A DNA stretch of 64,000 nt, from the NCBI GenBank assembly GCA_023399295.1, contig JAEWQF010000051.1, positions 17,964 to 81,963 of the forward strand, read 5' to 3'. Origin of the DNA: Bacteroidota bacterium. GTDB taxonomy: Bacteria > Bacteroidota > Bacteroidia > Bacteroidales > Dysgonomonadaceae. This document shows positions 45,245-55,074 of this stretch, piece after piece. Position numbers and translations under genes: made by a program. Position 1 is the stretch's first letter, and the number at the start of each line of letters is the position of its first letter. Under the pieces are notes generated by a model. It saw nothing but the letters and a program-made list of their open reading frames with translations, ran no database searches and was not told the DNA's origin.

Positions 45245-46756
45245 TTAGGATTTCGCTGCTGCGAAACGGAGAATGTCGTCTACATGCTTGCGGTCATTGG
45301 CGAGCTTCGGCACTTTGTTCTGCCCCCCTGCTTTCTCTCTTTGTTTCATCCATTCATAGAACAAACCTTTATCCATCATCCTCACCTCGGGAGCATTGAG
45401 TGAGAGGTTATACGATCGTTTTGCCTCATAGTCTGAATTCAGCTTCTTGAGGTTCTCGTCGAGCTTCTCGGCAAACAGCTGCAGGTCGGCAGGTGGAGTC
45501 TCAAACTCGATCAGCCACTGGTGCGCACCCACGTTCTTGTCACCAAAAAAGATCGGGGCAGCAGTGTACTCGGTGATCTTGGCACCGGTATGACGACATG
45601 CCTCATCGAGGGCTCTGTCGGCATTGTCCACGATCAGCTCTTCGCCAAACGCATTGATAAACTGCCTGGTACGTCCCGTCAACTTAAAGAGATACGGGTC
45701 GGTGGACGTAAACTCAACCGTGTCACCTATCTTGTAGCGCCACAACCCCCCGCTGGTGGAGATCACCATCGCATATTGCTTCCCTTTTTCCACACCACAC
45801 AGCGGCACTGTCTCAGGAAGCTCCTGGTCCCACGCACCGCTGGGGATGAACTCATAATAGACTTCGTTGTCGAGCAACAGCAACATCTCTTTCGAACCGG
45901 GCGCATATTGCACACCAAAGAAGCCTTCCGATGCATTGTAGGTCTCCCAATAGCGCATCCGCTCGGTGGGAATCAGTTTTTCAAACTGTTCCTGGAAAGG
46001 GATGAAGCTCACCCCACCATGAAAGAACACCTCCAGGTTTGGCCAGAGATCAGGAATGGCACGGCCACTGTCGGCCACGATCTTTTTCAACAGCACCAGC
46101 ATCCAGGAGGGGACGCCCGCAAAAGAACGGATGTCGGCTGCCATGGCATAATCGGCCAGCTTCTGCAGCTTCTCCTCCCAGTCGGGCAGCAATGCGATCT
46201 TCTCGGGAGTGCGCTGCCTTTTGGCCAGCGGTGGCAGGTTTTTCATCAGGATGGCTGAGATGTCACCGGTATAGATGCCGTCACCAATGCGGTTTATTTG
46301 CTGACTGCCACCCAGCACCAGTGTTTTACCCAGCACAAACGATGTGTCGGGGTGATGGTGCGCGTAGATGCCCAGCATGTGATATCCGGCGCGGAAATTC
46401 CCATTCTGCAACGATTCACGGGTGACCGGGATGTACTTGCTCTTGTCCTCCGTGGTGCCCGACGACATGGCAAACCATTTCACCGGTGTATCCCACAACA
46501 CATTGCTTTGTTTCTCCACAATGATGCGGTCGAGGTAGGGACGCAGATACTCGTAGGCAACGACCGGCACGACCCTGCGAAACGACTCCTCATCGGTAAC
46601 CTGTTCAAAATGATGCGCTTCCCCGTAGGCAGTACGACGGCCATGCTCCAACAAGTAGGCAAGCACACGTTGCTGGGTGCCGTGAGGATCAAGTACAAAT
46701 GCATCCACCGGTTTGTAATGGGCGGCGATGATCGAACGGGTGATTTTTTGAATCAT
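45245..46756 (-). CDS. GH3-superfamily acyl-adenylating enzyme
   Basis: A 503-residue protein of the GH3 (auxin-responsive promoter) family, relatives of acyl-acid amido synthetases such as plant JAR1. Recognisable blocks are TSGTTEDKSKYIPVT (the ATP-binding loop), YNASEGFFG, and FTSTDPYLFKLTGRTRQFINAFGEELI near the hinge. In plants they join amino acids to acyl acids; the role in bacteria is unknown. The frame extends to a GTG at 46780, but that codon lies within the -7 box. The ATG at 46756 is therefore the start. Confidence 0.88.
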   Translation of the reverse strand: MIQKITRSIIAAHYKPVDAFVLDPHGTQQRVLAYLLEHGRRTAYGEAHHFEQVTDEESFRRVVPVVAYEYLRPYLDRIIVEKQSNVLWDTPVKWFAMSSGTTEDKSKYIPVTRESLQNGNFRAGYHMLGIYAHHHPDTSFVLGKTLVLGGSQQINRIGDGIYTGDISAILMKNLPPLAKRQRTPEKIALLPDWEEKLQKLADYAMAADIRSFAGVPSWMLVLLKKIVADSGRAIPDLWPNLEVFFHGGVSFIPFQEQFEKLIPTERMRYWETYNASEGFFGVQYAPGSKEMLLLLDNEVYYEFIPSGAWDQELPETVPLCGVEKGKQYAMVISTSGGLWRYKIGDTVEFTSTDPYLFKLTGRTRQFINAFGEELIVDNADRALDEACRHTGAKITEYTAAPIFFGDKNVGAHQWLIEFETPPADLQLFAEKLDENLKKLNSDYEAKRSYNLSLNAPEVRMMDKGLFYEWMKQREKAGGQNKVPKLANDRKHVDDILRFAAAKS

Positions 46757-46779
46757 TCTTTCATAGTCAATTGGGGTCA

Positions 46780-46787
46780 CAAAGGTA
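46780..46787 (-). promoter_or_regulatory. -7 box of the GH3 gene promoter
   Basis: The reverse strand reads TACCTTTG, a TAnnTTTG match. Transcription from about 46773 excludes the upstream GTG and fixes the start at the ATG at 46756, with a 17-base leader. Confidence 0.6.
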
Positions 46788-46844
46788 GCAACTTCGCACC
46801 AATATGGAACAGCAGAGGTTAAACTTTAAGAAAAAAAAAGCAGG

Positions 46845-47525
46845 TCATCCAATCCGGCTGATCTTGTGTAGTCTCTCTTCATCAATAATCTTGATCTTCC
46901 TGCCGTCGATAGTAATGATGCGTTCGTTCACGAAGTTGGAGAGGGTGCGAATCGCATTGGAGGTTGTCATGTTGGAGAGATTGGCCAGATCCTCCCTTGC
47001 CAGATAGATGTTGATGGTGGCGCCGTCTTCTTCCATGCCATAGGTCTCCTTGAGAAACAACAGTGACTCGGCGAGCCGGCCCCGCACATGCTTCTGTGTT
47101 AAATTCACCACCCGCTGATCGGCTACGCCCAGGTCCACCGACAACATCTGGATAAAAAAGAGAGCCATCTCACCATTGTTGCGCAGGAACTGCTCGATCA
47201 GTTCCATCGGGATCATGCAAACGGTACAGGCCTCGAAAGCTGAAGCGGCGGTAACATAGGGTTCCCTCGCGAAATAAGCCCGATAGCCGAAATACTGGAT
47301 GGGACGGATGATGCGAATGATCTGGCTTCTACCTCCCACCCCACTTTTATAGATCTTCACTTTCCCCTTGAAGAGAATCATCAGATCTTTCGGGCTTTCA
47401 TCTTCCAGGTAGATCAGCTCATTCTTCTTGAAATGAACAATACGGGCATTGCTGCGCAACTGGTCACGTTCAGTCACGCTCAACATTCTCCATATATCAG
47501 ACAATGTGGAGGAAATATCCACCAT
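46845..47525 (-). CDS. Crp/Fnr-family transcriptional regulator
   Basis: A 226-residue regulator with a cNMP-binding beta-roll domain (about 20-130, with the block KNELIYLEDESPKDLMILFKGKVKIY) and a C-terminal winged helix-turn-helix (REDLANLSNMTTSNAIRTLSNFVNERII, about 178-205). No Fnr cysteine cluster is seen, so it is not an obvious iron-sulfur oxygen sensor. The long open frame begins at 47639, but a TATATTTG box at 47575-47582 lies within it. The ATG at 47525 is chosen. It is divergent from the DUF5686 gene. Confidence 0.9.
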   Translation of the reverse strand: MVDISSTLSDIWRMLSVTERDQLRSNARIVHFKKNELIYLEDESPKDLMILFKGKVKIYKSGVGGRSQIIRIIRPIQYFGYRAYFAREPYVTAASAFEACTVCMIPMELIEQFLRNNGEMALFFIQMLSVDLGVADQRVVNLTQKHVRGRLAESLLFLKETYGMEEDGATINIYLAREDLANLSNMTTSNAIRTLSNFVNERIITIDGRKIKIIDEERLHKISRIG

Positions 47526-47574
47526 TTCTTTTATTTTCACTAGCTCCGGTGTTATAGAACTATGTTTAAAAACA

Positions 47575-47582
47575 CAAATATA
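47575..47582 (-). promoter_or_regulatory. -7 box of the Crp/Fnr-family gene
   Basis: The reverse strand reads TATATTTG. Transcription would begin near 47568, 43 bases before the ATG at 47525. Confidence 0.55.
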
Positions 47583-47720
47583 CAGTTTATTTTGACCGGA
47601 TGTTACAAAATATGTAAGTTTTTTACTTATTTCACCCATTTGATGGGAGATAGGTGCGGCAATATTTAGTTAAAATTGGGAGTCTGAAGTTGTTTTTTAC
47701 CTGTGAGAAAAAAAAAAATG

Positions 47721-47728
47721 TATGTTTG
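47721..47728 (+). promoter_or_regulatory. -7-like box before the DUF5686 gene
   Basis: TATGTTTG fits TAnnTTTG but ends only eight bases before the ATG at 47737. The transcript would be almost leaderless if this is the true promoter. Confidence 0.35.
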
Positions 47729-47736
47729 CAAACTGA

Positions 47737-49893
47737 ATGAAGAGAACGCTCCCAATAGTGATATTGTGCATGATCATTGCCGTTGTGAAATGTTTCGCAA
47801 CCGGATCGGGTTTGCCGACAGATACGATACTGAACAGGGCAATGAGCGCTGCCGAGAAATACAATGAGCTGGTAGAAAACTACACGGCTGAAGTATATGT
47901 GCGCACCTATGTGGAAACAATACGGAAGAACCTCCTCTACAAATACACCCACCTGATACCCGATTTTGTGCTGCACGATCCCGACAATGACGATGCGGTG
48001 ATAGAAACAATCAGTGATTTGCGCTTCGAATACCCGAACGTGTATGTACAGGATATCCGTCATGTAACCGGGACGCTTACAAAAAAAAAGGATATCGACC
48101 TGATCCCCTTCGAGCTGCTCAACATCAACATCTATGGGGAGACAACCAACGACGAAAGCTTCTTCATGCCCATCCGGTTCAGCACGGCGAAATATTATCG
48201 TTACACGTTGTACCAGAGCTTCACCGCCAACAACAAGGAGTATTTCAACATTCATTTTGCGCCAATATACAAGAATCCGAAGTTGTTGAAAGGCTCCTTT
48301 ATCGTGGAGAAAGGCACCTGGCGTGTGATCTTCTTCCGGGGTGAGGGACTTGATATCTTTTCCAACTTCTCGTTCGAGATGACAATGGGTGATGAGTGGG
48401 TGACCAACTACCTGCCCATGAGCATCACCATTTACCAGACCGCTTCCTACCTTGGCAATGTGCTGGCCAGCAGGCATCTTGCCCGGTTCAACTACCAGGA
48501 GATTGCATTGCGTCAGTTTCTGCAACCGGAGCGATCGCTCAACATCAGCGACTCCTACAAGGTGCGTCTCGACTCGGTGCCGTTGCGCAGCGATTCCCTT
48601 TTCTGGGAGAAGATACGCCCCATCCCCCTGCAGGCCAGGGAGCGTGATGTGATTGACCGCCATGGAGAGCAGCAGCGCATCCGCGATGAACGGAAGAGGA
48701 GCGACGACTCGCTGGGCAACAACAACCGCATGGCACAGCAGATGGCACAACGCATGGTGGTGAACTCGAGTTACCGGTACAAATCGACCCGTTTCGGCTA
48801 CTCCGGCTTGCTCAACCCGCTGATGCTCGGTTACAGCTCCCGCGACGGGATCACCTACCGTCAGAAGTTATCGCTGATGGCCGACCTGAAGCGCAGCCGC
48901 AACATCAAGCTCAATGCCTTTGTGGGTTATATGTTCAGGCACAAGGAGTTTTTCACCGATGTGACCACCACCTTCAACTATGAACCGCTGCGACTGGGTA
49001 GTGCTACCATTTCGATCGGCAAGGGCAACCCCACCTACAGCTCGCTTTTCGTCGATCAGGTCCTCGATCATCTTGAAATAGGGGGTGTCGCCTTCAATGA
49101 CATCTCGCTGCACTACTACCAGGATTATTACCTCAAGCTCTTCAACACCTTCGAAGCCACGAATGGCCTGTTGTTGCAGACCGGTGTGGACTATCATATC
49201 CGCAAGAGCAACAGCCAGGAGATGAAGCTGCGGTCGTTGCCCTCAGCGGGAGAAGAGATTGTGCACCTGTTTGGCACCAAACGTTCGTTTGCACCCTTTC
49301 TGCGGGTCAGCTGGACGCCTGAGCAGTATTACCGGTTTGAAGGCAAGCAGAAGATCTATGCCCGTTCAGATTGGCCTACATTCAAGGTGGAGTTCTCCCG
49401 AAGTATGCTCGATCTGTTTGGCAGCACCTCCCAGTACAACCGCATCGAGGTGGATATCAGCCAGAAGATCGATTTCGGACTGATGCATTCATTTCAGTAT
49501 CATGTTGGTGCGGGCAAGTTCATCGACCAGGAAACAGAATATTTTGCCGATTTTATCTTTTTCTCGAAGAACAACTTCCCGGAGAACTGGGACGACGGAC
49601 TGGGAGGCAACTTCAACCTGCTGAGCAGGAACCTCTACAATGCGTCCGACTCCTATCTGCAAGGACACATCATGCTGGAGTCGCCCTTCCTGATCCTGAA
49701 GAACATCCCGTTCGTCTCCGATTTCGCCGACAAGGAGCGGCTCTACTTCAGTCAGTTGTACACACCTCAGATCAAGTCATACAGTGAGTTGGGTTATGGC
49801 ATAGGCAACCGCTTCTTCAATGCCGGGCTGTTTGTCTCATTTCATCGGATGCGTTTTGAAGATATCGGCGTGCGTGCCGCCTTTGAATTGTAG
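47737..49893 (+). CDS. DUF5686 outer-membrane family protein
   Basis: A 718-residue exported protein (signal peptide about 1-22) of the Bacteroidetes family DUF5686. It opens with a helical stretch, AMSAAEKYNELVENYTAEVYVRTYV, and continues as beta-rich sequence predicted to end in a large outer-membrane barrel, with the last residues GVRAAFEL. Many family members begin with a CarboxypepD_reg-like domain; this one lacks it and is correspondingly shorter. The function is not known. Confidence 0.85.
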   Translation: MKRTLPIVILCMIIAVVKCFATGSGLPTDTILNRAMSAAEKYNELVENYTAEVYVRTYVETIRKNLLYKYTHLIPDFVLHDPDNDDAVIETISDLRFEYPNVYVQDIRHVTGTLTKKKDIDLIPFELLNINIYGETTNDESFFMPIRFSTAKYYRYTLYQSFTANNKEYFNIHFAPIYKNPKLLKGSFIVEKGTWRVIFFRGEGLDIFSNFSFEMTMGDEWVTNYLPMSITIYQTASYLGNVLASRHLARFNYQEIALRQFLQPERSLNISDSYKVRLDSVPLRSDSLFWEKIRPIPLQARERDVIDRHGEQQRIRDERKRSDDSLGNNNRMAQQMAQRMVVNSSYRYKSTRFGYSGLLNPLMLGYSSRDGITYRQKLSLMADLKRSRNIKLNAFVGYMFRHKEFFTDVTTTFNYEPLRLGSATISIGKGNPTYSSLFVDQVLDHLEIGGVAFNDISLHYYQDYYLKLFNTFEATNGLLLQTGVDYHIRKSNSQEMKLRSLPSAGEEIVHLFGTKRSFAPFLRVSWTPEQYYRFEGKQKIYARSDWPTFKVEFSRSMLDLFGSTSQYNRIEVDISQKIDFGLMHSFQYHVGAGKFIDQETEYFADFIFFSKNNFPENWDDGLGGNFNLLSRNLYNASDSYLQGHIMLESPFLILKNIPFVSDFADKERLYFSQLYTPQIKSYSELGYGIGNRFFNAGLFVSFHRMRFEDIGVRAAFEL

Positions 49894-49979
49894 TCCCTTA
49901 CAACGGACGCAACACCAAACTATTTCCATGACTGCCTCCGGTTGAGTGCCCGGATGCACCTCACTTACTGAAAATTCTT

Positions 49980-49987
49980 TATCTTTG
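49980..49987 (+). promoter_or_regulatory. -7 box of the ispE promoter
   Basis: TATCTTTG is a full TAnnTTTG match. Transcription from about 49994 would give a leader of about nine bases before the ispE ATG at 50003. This excludes an upstream ATG at 49946. Confidence 0.6.
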
Positions 49988-50002
49988 CGAAAAGAACTGT
50001 CC

Positions 50003-50836
50003 ATGATCCGATTTCCAAATGCCAAGATCAACCTGGGATTGCATGTCACCGCCCGCAGGGAGGACGGGTACCACGATCTTGAAACGATCTTCTATCCGAT
50101 CGGCATGAAAGATGCCCTGGAGATCATCCCTCTCACTGACGGCAGCGCAACCGATGAGGAGCCATACCGCCTCTTTCAATCGGGCATCACCCTGCAGGGA
50201 AGCCAGGAGGAGAACCTGGTGGTGAAGGCATGGCGGTTGATTGCTGCGGAGAAGCAGCTTCCACCTGTTGAGATCCATCTGTTGAAAACGATACCTTTTG
50301 GTGCCGGCCTGGGTGGTGGTTCGTCCGACGCCGCCACCATGTTGCAGCTCCTCAACGACACCTTTTCACTGGGTTACAGCGATTCAGAACTCACAGCACG
50401 TGCCACCCGTCTGGGTGCCGACTGTGCCTTTTTCATCCAGAACCGGCCTGCACTGGCCACCGGCATTGGCGATATCCTCGAGCCAGTGGCGCTCGACCTG
50501 AGCGGTATGACCCTGGTGGTGGTGAAACCGGATGTCTGGGTCTCCACTGCCGAGGCCTATGCGATGATCAGGCCCCATCAGCCGGCAATGTCACTCAGGG
50601 AGGTGATCGCTCTTCCGGTAAGTGACTGGAAGGAGCGGATGAAAAATGATTTTGAGGCACCAGTTTTCAAAAAATATCCCGAAATTTGGCACCTTAAACA
50701 GCAGCTCTACGATCACGGAGCGCTCTATGCCTCCATGAGTGGCTCAGGATCTGCGGTATACGGCTTGTTTGAGGTGGTACCCGACCTGTCAGGCTTGTTC
50801 AACAACTATTTTGTATGGACAAGCACGACAGATTGA
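50003..50836 (+). CDS. ispE: 4-diphosphocytidyl-2-C-methyl-D-erythritol kinase
   Basis: IspE phosphorylates CDP-ME in the MEP isoprenoid pathway. The 277-residue GHMP kinase has the opening FPNAKINLGLHV, the ATP loop PFGAGLGGGSSDAATML (about 95-111), and the C-terminal MSGSGSAVYG block. Catalytic lysine (K8) and aspartate (about D137, GADCAFF) are in place. The S9 peptidase gene follows 12 bases after its stop, or may overlap if an upstream ATG is used. Confidence 0.95.
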   Translation: MIRFPNAKINLGLHVTARREDGYHDLETIFYPIGMKDALEIIPLTDGSATDEEPYRLFQSGITLQGSQEENLVVKAWRLIAAEKQLPPVEIHLLKTIPFGAGLGGGSSDAATMLQLLNDTFSLGYSDSELTARATRLGADCAFFIQNRPALATGIGDILEPVALDLSGMTLVVVKPDVWVSTAEAYAMIRPHQPAMSLREVIALPVSDWKERMKNDFEAPVFKKYPEIWHLKQQLYDHGALYASMSGSGSAVYGLFEVVPDLSGLFNNYFVWTSTTD

Positions 50837-50847
50837 AAACAAAAAGA

Positions 50848-53406
50848 ATGATTGCAACAACGATGAACAAACAGATCGCACTATCACTTGCTTTCCTGCT
50901 ACTACTTAGCGGGAGCCTTATGGCACAGACGAAATTCATGCCTGCCGAGGTCAACACGTTCGAATCCATATCGATTCAGTCGCCCATACTCCTCGACAGT
51001 GTCAACCTGAGCGACAAAGCCTACTCGAGAGAGTTGCGGCTCTCCACCTCCATCAATTTCCCCGCACCGGAGAAGTTCACCGGCAGGGTAACACCCGACA
51101 CGGCGGGATTCTTCCGGCTGCCTAAACCGGAGCAGGGTGATGCATTTCACCTTGTCTCATTCTTTCTGTCGGCCGACCGCTATGGCAAGGGCAAGATCAG
51201 TGTCACCTCCCCCAACCCGCTGGAACTGTGGATCGACAACGTGAGAAGGGCAACCAAGAACAGGGCAGACGACAGCTTGCACCATGCCGGGTCGGTGGAT
51301 GCGGTGCTGAACGGAGTCGTCAACAACAGCCGTGTGACAATCAAGATGCTATCGGCATCGGATGACCAACATGATGCGATGCTGAAAATAGAAGTGAAAC
51401 CTGATGATGCGGACTCACTGATGGCCTATACTTTTAACGGGGAGAGCCGCCGACGGATCGACATCAAAGACATCATCGAGGGGAAACGGGTCAACGGCTC
51501 ATCCATCTCTCCCAGCGGAAAGCTGATATTGACAACGCTGCGTGAGACATTGCCGGGAGGGGAAGGACGCAGCCATACCGAGGTCTACGACACACAACAG
51601 AAACGGGTCATCTTCTCGGAGCCGATGAGCAGGCCACAGCTGGGCTGGATGCCCCGCTCCGATCTGCTCTACTATACCGGCGACGAGGAGAAGGGCAGAA
51701 CGCTTTATACCTATGATCCGCTTACAGCAGAGACAGTGATCATGGCCGAGAGCCTGCCCAAGGAGAACTTCTTCTTTGCACCCGACGAACAATCGCTCTT
51801 CTACTCCTCGAAAGAGTCCCTCACCCCCGGCAACCCCGGTGGCCTGAAACGGATGATCGGCATCGATGACCGTCAGTCGAGCTATCGTGACAGGTATTAC
51901 CTCTATCGTTACTTCCTCGACACGGGACTCACACAGCAACTCACCTTTGGCCGACAGACCGCCTCCCTCAACGATGTGAGCGATGACACGCAATACCTGC
52001 TCTTCTCGGTCTCCGACGAAGATCTCACCCGGCGTCCCTTTCGCACCAGCACCCTCTTTCGGCTACACCTGCCCACAATGGCGCTCGACACCATCTGGAA
52101 GAATGAACGCTACCTCTATGCGGCACAGTTCTCACCCGACGGGCAGCAACTGCTCATTCATGGCGCACCCGAAGCATTCAACGGCATCGGGCTGAACATC
52201 AACGAAGGACAGATCGCCAACAGCTACGACACCCAGTCGTTCATCATGGACCTTGCAACCAGGAAGGTGACACCGATCACCCGCGCGTTCAACCCCTCCG
52301 TCAGCTCGCAGGCATGGCACGCTGTCGACAAGCATATCTATCTGCGTGTGGAAGAGGGTGACAAGTCACCCATCTACCGCTATTCCACCAATAAAGAGCG
52401 GTTTGAGAAACTACCGCTCAAGGAAGAGGTGATCCGCTCCTTCCAGCCTGCCCGAAATGCGCTCTGGGCCACTTATACCGGTGTGAGCAGCTCCAACTCT
52501 GTGCGCAGCTATCTGTTGAACCTCAAAACGCTGGAGTCGACACTGATCAGTGACCCCTATGCCGACAGGCTGAGTCAGCTGCAACTGGGTGAGGTACGTG
52601 ACTGGCGTTTTACCAGCTCCTATGGCGATGAGATTGAGGGCCGTTACTACCTGCCCCCCCACTTCGATCCGGCGAAGAAATACCCGCTCATCGTCTATTA
52701 CTATGGCGGTACCAGCCCCACCAGTCGCACCTTCGAAAGCACCTATCCCCTGCATGTCTATGCGGCACAGGATTACGTGGTGTACACGCTGCAACCCAGC
52801 GGTACCACCGGCTACGGCCAGGAGTTCTCGGCGCGACATGTAAACGCATGGGGAGAGCAGACAGCTCAAGAGATCATCGAGGGAGTAGAAGCGTTTGTAG
52901 CTGCCCATGCGTTCGTCGACGGCACAAAAATAGGGAACATCGGAGCCTCCTACGGTGGCTTCATGACGCAATACCTGATCACCCAAACCGACCTTTTCAC
53001 CGCCTCGGTATCACACGCCGGCATCAGCAACATCACCAGCTACTGGGGTGAAGGCTACTGGGGTTACTCCTACAGTGCCGGGGCCAGTGCCGACAGTTAC
53101 CCCTGGAACAACCCGCAGCTCTACGTGCAACAGAGCCCGCTCTTTCTGGCCGACAAGATCAATACCCCCCTGCTGCTGCTGCATGGCAGCGCCGACACCA
53201 ACGTGCCACTGGGTGAGAGCATCCAGATGTATACGGCGCTCAAGCTGCTGAACAAGCCGGTGGAGTTCGTGCAGGTGGAGGGTGAGAACCATGCCATTTA
53301 CGATTATCAGAAGCGGATAGGCTGGAACCATACCATCTATGCCTGGTTTGCCAAATGGCTGAAGAATGATGCGCGGTGGTGGGACTCCTTATATCCCGAC
53401 AAATAA
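50848..53406 (+). CDS. S9-family prolyl oligopeptidase-like peptidase, secreted
   Basis: An 852-residue exported peptidase. After a signal peptide (ending SGSLMAQ) comes a long beta-propeller region with PD40-like turns, then an alpha/beta-hydrolase domain from about 590. The catalytic triad is S701 in GASYGG, D783 in HGSADTNVP and H815 in EGENHAIYDY. It should cut short peptides, perhaps after proline or alanine, in the periplasm. The start could be 50848 or 50863; an ATG at 50815 overlapping ispE is less likely as it lies ahead of the signal peptide. Confidence 0.92.
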   Translation: MIATTMNKQIALSLAFLLLLSGSLMAQTKFMPAEVNTFESISIQSPILLDSVNLSDKAYSRELRLSTSINFPAPEKFTGRVTPDTAGFFRLPKPEQGDAFHLVSFFLSADRYGKGKISVTSPNPLELWIDNVRRATKNRADDSLHHAGSVDAVLNGVVNNSRVTIKMLSASDDQHDAMLKIEVKPDDADSLMAYTFNGESRRRIDIKDIIEGKRVNGSSISPSGKLILTTLRETLPGGEGRSHTEVYDTQQKRVIFSEPMSRPQLGWMPRSDLLYYTGDEEKGRTLYTYDPLTAETVIMAESLPKENFFFAPDEQSLFYSSKESLTPGNPGGLKRMIGIDDRQSSYRDRYYLYRYFLDTGLTQQLTFGRQTASLNDVSDDTQYLLFSVSDEDLTRRPFRTSTLFRLHLPTMALDTIWKNERYLYAAQFSPDGQQLLIHGAPEAFNGIGLNINEGQIANSYDTQSFIMDLATRKVTPITRAFNPSVSSQAWHAVDKHIYLRVEEGDKSPIYRYSTNKERFEKLPLKEEVIRSFQPARNALWATYTGVSSSNSVRSYLLNLKTLESTLISDPYADRLSQLQLGEVRDWRFTSSYGDEIEGRYYLPPHFDPAKKYPLIVYYYGGTSPTSRTFESTYPLHVYAAQDYVVYTLQPSGTTGYGQEFSARHVNAWGEQTAQEIIEGVEAFVAAHAFVDGTKIGNIGASYGGFMTQYLITQTDLFTASVSHAGISNITSYWGEGYWGYSYSAGASADSYPWNNPQLYVQQSPLFLADKINTPLLLLHGSADTNVPLGESIQMYTALKLLNKPVEFVQVEGENHAIYDYQKRIGWNHTIYAWFAKWLKNDARWWDSLYPDK

Positions 53407-53413
53407 CACAACG

Positions 53414-54238
53414 ATGAGTGAAAGTACAACATACAATATGCACAACAACGAGCTCGATCTGCACACCCTCTCAGGCGGGGTGATCCTGCTGGCACGTACC
53501 ACGGGTGCATACCTTGCCAGTGAACAACAATCGCTGCAGAAGCAGGCAATCGAACTGAAAGGCACCCGCAACTACGTCACCTACATCGACAAGGAGGCGG
53601 AACGCATGCTGGTGGAGGGACTCAGCCTGATTCTGCCCGAAGCCGCCTTTCTCACAGAGGAAGAGACCGTGACCTACCAACAGCGTGACTATACCTGGAT
53701 CATCGACCCGCTCGATGGCACCACCAATTACGTGCATGGCGACACCCCCTACTCGGTGAGCATCGCACTGATGCATGAGACAAAGGTCATCCTGGGTGTG
53801 GTGTTCGACCCGGTGGCCGATCAGCTGTTTGTGGCAACCGGTGAAGGAGAGGCAACCCTGAACGGGAAGCCTTTGGCAGTGAGTCGCCAGGAGACACTGG
53901 TCAATGCCTACATCGGTTTTGGCATCCCCTACTCACTCGATGTGCAGGGGGAGATGATCCTGGCCAACGCCATGAAACAGTTCCGCAACTGCAGCTTCCG
54001 CATCAAGGGTTCCGCCGCGCTGGAGATCTGTTATGTGGCGGCAGGCATCAGCGATGCCTACTTCCACTCGGGACTCTCCCCCTGGGATGTAGCCGCCGGT
54101 GCGTTTATCCTGGCTTGTGCCGGTGGCCGTTGCAGTGATTTCAGCGGTGGAAATGACTATCTCTTCGGCAGGGAGATGGTTGCCAGCAACGGAAGCATTC
54201 ATGATGCCATCCTACAAACAATCATCACGGTGAAGTAA
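53414..54238 (+). CDS. Inositol monophosphatase-family phosphatase
   Basis: A 274-residue magnesium-dependent phosphatase of the IMPase/SuhB/CysQ superfamily. The metal motif IDPLDGTTN is at 97-105 (D98, D101), preceded by the acidic TEEE at 81-84, and the second signature is WDVAAGAF near 222-229. It removes a phosphate from inositol phosphate, PAP or a similar compound; the substrate is not decided. The ATG at 53414 is 8 bases after the S9 gene, and the last codon overlaps the ZupT gene as TAATG, so these genes form one operon. Confidence 0.92.
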   Translation: MSESTTYNMHNNELDLHTLSGGVILLARTTGAYLASEQQSLQKQAIELKGTRNYVTYIDKEAERMLVEGLSLILPEAAFLTEEETVTYQQRDYTWIIDPLDGTTNYVHGDTPYSVSIALMHETKVILGVVFDPVADQLFVATGEGEATLNGKPLAVSRQETLVNAYIGFGIPYSLDVQGEMILANAMKQFRNCSFRIKGSAALEICYVAAGISDAYFHSGLSPWDVAAGAFILACAGGRCSDFSGGNDYLFGREMVASNGSIHDAILQTIITVK

Positions 54239-55032
54239 TGGATCAACAGACCATCCTTTTTGCGTTTCTGCTCACGCTGATCGCTGGACTATCCACCGGT
54301 ATCGGCAGCCTGATCGCCTTCATGGCCAAGCGCACCAACACCAACTTCCTGAGTCTGGCGCTGGGTCTCTCAGCGGGTGTGATGATCTATGTCTCCTTCA
54401 TGGAGATGATTCCCCAGTCGGTGGAGTCACTCACTGTCCACTTTGGTGAGAAAACCGGGTTGTTGTACCTGATCTTCGGCTTCTTCGGTGGGATCGCACT
54501 GATCGCACTCATCGACTTTCTGGTGCCTGAGTCGAGTAACCCGCACGAGATGCACGGTGTGGAGGAGATGAAAGACCGCAGCCGGTTGAAACAGACCGGC
54601 ATCATCGCCGCCATCACCATCGCCATCCACAACTTCCCCGAGGGGATCGCTACCTTCATGGCAGCACTGACCACCATGGAGGTGGCCATCCCCATCACGG
54701 CGGCCATCGCCATCCACAACATTCCGGAGGGGATCGCGGTGGCAGTGCCCATCTACCATGCCACCGGCAGCAGGAAGAAAGCTTTCTGGCTCTCCTTTGC
54801 CTCCGGTCTGGCTGAGCCGGTGGGCGCGCTGATCGCCTACCTCTTCTTGCTTCCCTTCTGGAACCCGGTACTCAACGCCATCATCCTGGCCGCCGTCTCG
54901 GGGATCATGGTATACATCTCACTCGATGAGCTGCTGCCCAGCGCCGAGAAGTACGGGAAGCACCACCTCTCCATCATCGGGCTGGTGACGGGGATGGCCA
55001 TCATGGCACTGAGTCTTTACATGTTCGTATAA
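54238..55032 (+). CDS. zupT: ZupT-like ZIP-family metal transporter
   Basis: A 264-residue inner-membrane transporter with eight predicted helices. The diagnostic helix IV and V motifs HNFPEGIATF and HNIPEGIAVA (about residues 124-133 and 159-168) carry the metal-binding histidine and glutamate residues. ZIP proteins move zinc and other divalent metals into the cytoplasm. The ATG overlaps the stop of the IMPase gene by one base. Confidence 0.95.
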   Translation: MDQQTILFAFLLTLIAGLSTGIGSLIAFMAKRTNTNFLSLALGLSAGVMIYVSFMEMIPQSVESLTVHFGEKTGLLYLIFGFFGGIALIALIDFLVPESSNPHEMHGVEEMKDRSRLKQTGIIAAITIAIHNFPEGIATFMAALTTMEVAIPITAAIAIHNIPEGIAVAVPIYHATGSRKKAFWLSFASGLAEPVGALIAYLFLLPFWNPVLNAIILAAVSGIMVYISLDELLPSAEKYGKHHLSIIGLVTGMAIMALSLYMFV

Positions 55033-55074
55033 ACAGATAAACAAGGAAACCAATCGCATAAAAAACAATACATT

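Noticed and set aside
47632..48750. Open frame of 372 codons antisense to the DUF5686 gene
   Set aside because: The forward protein has a signal peptide and a promoter box; the antisense product has no recognisable family.
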